The translations under genes and the position numbers were made by a program. The notes beneath the pieces are model-generated. The model had not been told where the DNA came from. It did no database searches and worked only from the letters and a program-made list of their open reading frames with translations. A stretch of 43,899 nucleotides of DNA, taken from the NCBI GenBank assembly GCA_017937655.1, contig JAGBDE010000032.1, positions 1-43,899 of the forward strand. The letters are read 5' to 3'. Every line of letters starts with the position of its first letter. Position 1 is the first letter of the stretch. Positions 40,731 to 43,899 of this stretch are shown one piece after another. The stretch comes from Clostridia bacterium. GTDB lineage: Bacteria; Bacillota; Clostridia; Christensenellales; Aristaeellaceae.

Positions 40731-41575
40731 TTGTTTTTTCCTCCCCGGTAATAGTCGCGCAAAATCCAGCTGTTCAGCCATTCCGGAAGAAGGGTATGCA
40801 AAAGGACAGCCAAGCTCTGGTCAAACTTCGCCACCCTGAGGCGGAACTTCATCCGCCGTTTTTCTGCGTTGCGCACTACCTTCTGGCCCAGCTTTTCGGG
40901 CAGAAGTCCGCCGGTTTCATCCCGGTGGATGACCGCGCAGGCAGATTCATATGCATCTTTATAGGGAGAGCTTTCGTCCTCCCGGGCTGCGTGAAGCCGC
41001 GTTCTGTCGCTTCCGCCCCGGTGGTCGCCCGGCTCTATCAGGCATACCTGAATTCCGTAAGGCTTGGTCTCCATGGACAGGCACTCCGCATAGCCTTCCA
41101 TTGCATGCTTGCTTGCGGTGTACGCGCTCTGGAAGGGGATGCCCAGAAGACCATTGATGGAAGAAAACAGCATGATCCGCCCGCTTTTCTGCTCCCGCAT
41201 ATGGGGCAGGGCGCAGGAAACCATCCGCAGGGCGCCAAGGAAATTGGTTTCCATGACCCGACGGTATTCCTCCACGCTTGTCATTTCGCAGGAACCCAGC
41301 ACCAAAACGGCTGCGCCGCACACCAGCGCATCCACCGTGGGGCTCAGTTCCAATGCTTTCTGAACAAAGCGATTGCAGCTTTCTTCACTTGTAACGTCCA
41401 GCTTCAGCCGGACCATGTTTTCCTCGTTGTTGGGCGCTTCCTCGTTAAATGAACGAGCGCCAGCCACCACCAGCCATCCCCGGTTCCGGAAGGCTTCCGC
41501 CGTTGCCAGACCCAGGCCGCTGGAGGCGCCGGTAATCCATACAGTTTTCGGTATTTTCTTGTCCTCCTTCTGCAT
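40727..41575 (-). CDS. Short-chain dehydrogenase/reductase, 3-ketosphinganine reductase-like role
   Basis: NAD(P)-dependent reductase of 282 residues, longer than the SDR core (about 250). Cofactor motif TGASSGLG (15-22). Catalytic residues Ser138/139 in LFSSINGL and Tyr152/Lys156 in YTASK. The usual NNAG motif reads CGAA. The C-terminal extension (FRLRVAKFDQSLAVLLHTLLPEWLNSWILRDYY) is partly hydrophobic, suggesting membrane contact. It precedes the ligase-carrier-synthase gene with a GTGA overlap, so it likely reduces that enzyme's 3-oxo product. No ribosome binding site is visible before the only plausible ATG; an AAGGAGG lies just inside the gene. Confidence 0.87.
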   Translation of the reverse strand: MQKEDKKIPKTVWITGASSGLGLATAEAFRNRGWLVVAGARSFNEEAPNNEENMVRLKLDVTSEESCNRFVQKALELSPTVDALVCGAAVLVLGSCEMTSVEEYRRVMETNFLGALRMVSCALPHMREQKSGRIMLFSSINGLLGIPFQSAYTASKHAMEGYAECLSMETKPYGIQVCLIEPGDHRGGSDRTRLHAAREDESSPYKDAYESACAVIHRDETGGLLPEKLGQKVVRNAEKRRMKFRLRVAKFDQSLAVLLHTLLPEWLNSWILRDYYRGGKNK

Positions 41576-41650
41576 TTTGATTCAAAGCGCCGATGATAAT
41601 AGCTGAATAATAATAAAAATGGTTTTGTGTGCGCCGACGCTTCAAAACGT

Positions 41651-41679
41651 ATTATAAGAAATTTTTTCCGATTTGGCAA
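41651..41679 (-). promoter_or_regulatory. Promoter of the SDR-ligase operon
   Basis: Minus strand: -35 TTGCCA (41679-41674), 17-base spacer, -10 TATAAT (41656-41651). Leader about 70 nt. Confidence 0.8.
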
Positions 41680-41734
41680 CCCGAAGCCTTTCGGCACACG
41701 TTTTCACAAAAGAAAAAAACCAGAGAAAAAACAC

Positions 41735-41763
41735 TTGTTTTGCATGCCGTTCCTCTGTATAAT
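41735..41763 (+). promoter_or_regulatory. Promoter of the MFS transporter gene
   Basis: -35 TTGTTT (41735-41740), 17-base spacer, -10 TATAAT (41758-41763). Divergent from the SDR promoter, about 56 bases apart. Confidence 0.7.
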
Positions 41764-41812
41764 GACTGCGATACGCATTTTCCGGGGATTTTTCTATTTT
41801 GAGGTGACTCAT

Positions 41813-43144
41813 ATGAACCGCCGCCCCATGCATGTTTCCCGTCTGTTTCAATGGCTGAAGGAGCCTGCAGCCCTGACCATGGTGCTGTTTGGCATCGAGG
41901 GCCTGTTTCTGCAATACAGCTGCTCCATCAACGGCTACGGCAATAATCTCTACGCCACCAACATGGGGGCGACGGACAGCCAGATCGGCCTGATTCAACT
42001 GATCCCCAACCTGGTGGCCTTTGCGGCGCTGCTGCCCCTGGGCATCCTCGCCGACCGGATGAAGTCCTCCAAGACGGTGCCCCTGGTGACGCTGATCGTG
42101 CTGGGGCTCGCGTATTTCGGCCTGGGCACCGTGCCCATCATGGGCGATAGCCGGATGGTGTTTTTCTTCATCTTCCTGGCCTTCACCGTGGGCGGCATCG
42201 CCATTTACAACGCTCAATGGCAGGCCTTTTTCGGGGACGTTACCCCGCTGAAGGACCGCAACCAGGTTTTCACCTTTCGCAACCGGTTCATGTTCCTGGT
42301 GGGAGTCATCGCCCCGGTGGTCTGCGGCGTGCTGATGGGCGCAAGAGATTCCACCGACGAAAAGCTTTGGATCCTGCGGCTGTTCTTTTATCTGTGCGGC
42401 GCAGCTTCGCTGCTGCAGGCCCTGGCCATCGCCCGGATCCCCGCCGGAAAGCGTTCCCCCGAAGCGCTGAAGGAGCTGGAAAGCCACCGCTTCTCCGCCA
42501 AAGACGTCGTCACCGCCATACGGGACGTGGCCACAAACCGCCATTTCCTGATGTTCTTCCTTCCCGTCCTGTTCATGCACATGAGCTGGCACATTGACTG
42601 GAGCATGTGGTACATCGGCCAGACCCAGTACTGCGGCATGGACGAGACCAGCCTGTCCATTTATAACGGCGTTTTTAACATCGGCCAGCTGATCTCCATC
42701 GGCATCATGGCAGGCGTCAATCGCCGCAAATCCGCTGATTTTACGCTGCTTCTGGCCATTCTGGGCCTGATCACCTGCCCCCTGACCATGATGATGGTTC
42801 CGCTGATGCCCCTGGCTGTCCGACCGGCCGCCTTCATCGTCATCAATACCATTCTCAACGCTCCGCAATGCGCCGTGTCCCTTTGCGTGGTGCAGATTCT
42901 GCTGAAAGTTGCCCCGGAGAAGAACCGCTCGCTGATCGTCAGCCTGTACACCATGGTCATTACCCTGAGCAACAGCCTGCTCCCCTACCTGGGCGTGCAG
43001 ATCTACACCGCCCTGGGCGCCGATACCCGGGCCCTGTACCTGTTCAACGCGCTCACATTCCTGCTCCGCTGCGCCGCCTTCGGCCTGCTTTACTGGCGAT
43101 ATCGGGTGGTGAAGCGGGAAGGCGGACTGGTCATCGCCGAATAA
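41813..43144 (+). CDS. MFS family transporter
   Basis: Inner-membrane transporter of 443 residues with about 12 hydrophobic helices. The helix 2-3 loop is LPLGILADRMKSSKTVP, the usual MFS G-x-x-x-D-R-x-x-x signature. Central cytoplasmic loop about residues 215-245 (RIPAGKRSPEALKELESHRFSAKDV). The substrate is not evident. GAGGTG lies six bases upstream of the ATG at 41813; the open frame extends upstream through the promoter and is not used. It could export a product of the adjacent lipid operon, but nothing shows this directly. Confidence 0.9.
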   Translation: MNRRPMHVSRLFQWLKEPAALTMVLFGIEGLFLQYSCSINGYGNNLYATNMGATDSQIGLIQLIPNLVAFAALLPLGILADRMKSSKTVPLVTLIVLGLAYFGLGTVPIMGDSRMVFFFIFLAFTVGGIAIYNAQWQAFFGDVTPLKDRNQVFTFRNRFMFLVGVIAPVVCGVLMGARDSTDEKLWILRLFFYLCGAASLLQALAIARIPAGKRSPEALKELESHRFSAKDVVTAIRDVATNRHFLMFFLPVLFMHMSWHIDWSMWYIGQTQYCGMDETSLSIYNGVFNIGQLISIGIMAGVNRRKSADFTLLLAILGLITCPLTMMMVPLMPLAVRPAAFIVINTILNAPQCAVSLCVVQILLKVAPEKNRSLIVSLYTMVITLSNSLLPYLGVQIYTALGADTRALYLFNALTFLLRCAAFGLLYWRYRVVKREGGLVIAE

Positions 43145-43155
43145 AGTTTCATACC

Positions 43156-43192
43156 AAAACAGGCACGGATCCAAATCCGTGCCTGTTTTTTC
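43156..43192. terminator. Bidirectional terminator
   Basis: AAACAGGCACGGAT / ATCCGTGCCTGTTT, 14-bp perfect stem around CCAA, T-run after. Confidence 0.92.
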
Positions 43193-43697
43193 AGTCAATG
43201 TGCATTTTCAAAAAGGTAGCGTCAAAGGTTTCGCTGCCGTCATAGCGGGAGTATTGGCCATAATGGTCGATCTGGAAACCGCACTTGCGCAGCACGTTGC
43301 CCGAGGCGGTGTTGGCTGTGGCGTGCTGGGCAGTGAACTCCTGGATGCCCAGAGTATCGTGCGCCCAGCGGATCATGGCGCTGGCGGCCTCGGTGGCGTA
43401 ACCTTTGCCCCAGTAGGCGCGGTTGATGTTGTAGCCCACCGTGTACTGGGTTTCGCTCTCCGGGCGGATGTTCCCCGAGCCGATGACCTTCCCATTTTCC
43501 TTCAGCACAAAGCCAAACTCGTTGTTTTCCGGGTTGATGGTGCGGATCCACTCCTGGACGGTGACCGGGCTTTTGTGAACAGGATAGGGCATGTACTTGT
43601 TGACGATGGGGTCTCCTGCCCATTCAAACACGTCGTTTACGTCGTTTTCTGTGAGCGGTCTGAGGATCAGGCGCTCTGTTTCAATTCTCTTTTCCAT
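43191..43697 (-). CDS. GNAT acetyltransferase, RimJ/RimL type
   Basis: Acetyltransferase of 168 residues. Opens with MEKRIETERLILRPLTENDVNDVFEWAGDP, the typical RimJ/RimL start. Acetyl-CoA motif: YNINRAYWGKGYATEAASAMIRWA near residues 88-111. Then the NTASGNVLRKCGF C-terminal motif. May acetylate a protein N-terminus or a small amine. The start is set at ATG 43697, nine bases from AAAGG; an ATG three codons upstream abuts that site. It lies downstream of the 5S rRNA terminator on the same strand. Confidence 0.88.
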   Translation of the reverse strand: MEKRIETERLILRPLTENDVNDVFEWAGDPIVNKYMPYPVHKSPVTVQEWIRTINPENNEFGFVLKENGKVIGSGNIRPESETQYTVGYNINRAYWGKGYATEAASAMIRWAHDTLGIQEFTAQHATANTASGNVLRKCGFQIDHYGQYSRYDGSETFDATFLKMHID

Positions 43698-43721
43698 GCC
43701 ATCCATCCTTTCTTTCAGATT

Positions 43722-43758
43722 AACAAAAAGCCGGTTCAGGAAATCCTGAACCGGAAAA
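43722..43758 (-). terminator. rRNA operon terminator
   Basis: Minus strand: CCGGTTCAGGA-TTT-CCTGAACCGG stem followed by CTTTTTG, directly after 5S rRNA. Confidence 0.92.
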
Positions 43759-43762
43759 GGAA

Positions 43763-43879
<117 letters not shown>

Positions 43880-43899
43880 TTTGTGAGCTATGTTTGTCA

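Overview
The window looks like the chromosome of an anaerobic, endospore-forming Firmicute, most likely a GC-rich gut Clostridia member. The signs are pyruvate:ferredoxin oxidoreductase, an anaerobic ribonucleotide reductase activase beside feoAB, a cotJ spore-coat operon, strong AGGAGG ribosome binding sites, frequent GTG starts and many U-tract hairpin terminators. I cannot name a genus from sequence alone.

Left part (1-12.9 kb): the 3' end of nifJ. Then a minus-strand iron operon: feoA, feoB, a FeoB-associated Cys-rich membrane peptide, nrdG, a phosphotransferase-fold protein and an unknown protein. Then an AT-richer small orphan gene, a glycosyltransferase, and a divergent zinc operon (zur, znuA, znuC, znuB, a NUDIX hydrolase, an unknown protein). 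The zinc operon has a textbook promoter and a perfect inverted-repeat operator.

Middle (13-26.5 kb): a copper operon (csoR, copA, copZ, then a GNAT acetyltransferase) with a GC-rich operator, an HD-domain protein divergent from csoR, an FAD-dependent oxidoreductase, a second GNAT, two serine beta-lactamase-fold hydrolases, a DUF4342-like membrane peptide, a YkuD L,D-transpeptidase, a PrsA/SurA-like foldase, a HAD phosphatase and a GH127 glycosidase.

Key region (26.5-37.3 kb): the spore-coat gene cotJC, encoding a manganese-catalase-like protein, is split in two. Its first 135 codons lie at 36337-35933 and its last 75 codons at 26782-26555, both on the minus strand. The pieces are separated by 9,150 bp flanked by an 8-bp direct repeat (TCTGCTGC). 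Joining them at the repeat restores an uninterrupted 210-residue protein. The insert carries a serine recombinase at one end, abutting the repeat, and a cargo array of SipW-type signal peptidase, four TasA/camelysin-type secreted proteins (two with parallel beta-helix-like tails), another secreted protein and a pilin-isopeptide-domain surface protein. This has the architecture of the skin element that splits sigK, but the target is cotJC and the cargo resembles a matrix or fibre system. A plausible model (inference) is that vegetative cells keep the insert and can make extracellular fibres, while the sporulating mother cell excises it and makes CotJC. Upstream in the same operon is an unusual fused coat protein: 54-bp Cys-rich repeats, then CotJA-like, then CotJB.

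Right part (37.4-43.9 kb): a two-gene lipid operon (SDR reductase, then an acyl-AMP ligase/acyl carrier protein/alpha-oxoamine synthase fusion) resembling sphingoid-base synthesis. This is followed by an MFS transporter, a RimJ-type acetyltransferase, and a 5S rRNA with its terminator at the end of an rRNA operon entering from the right.
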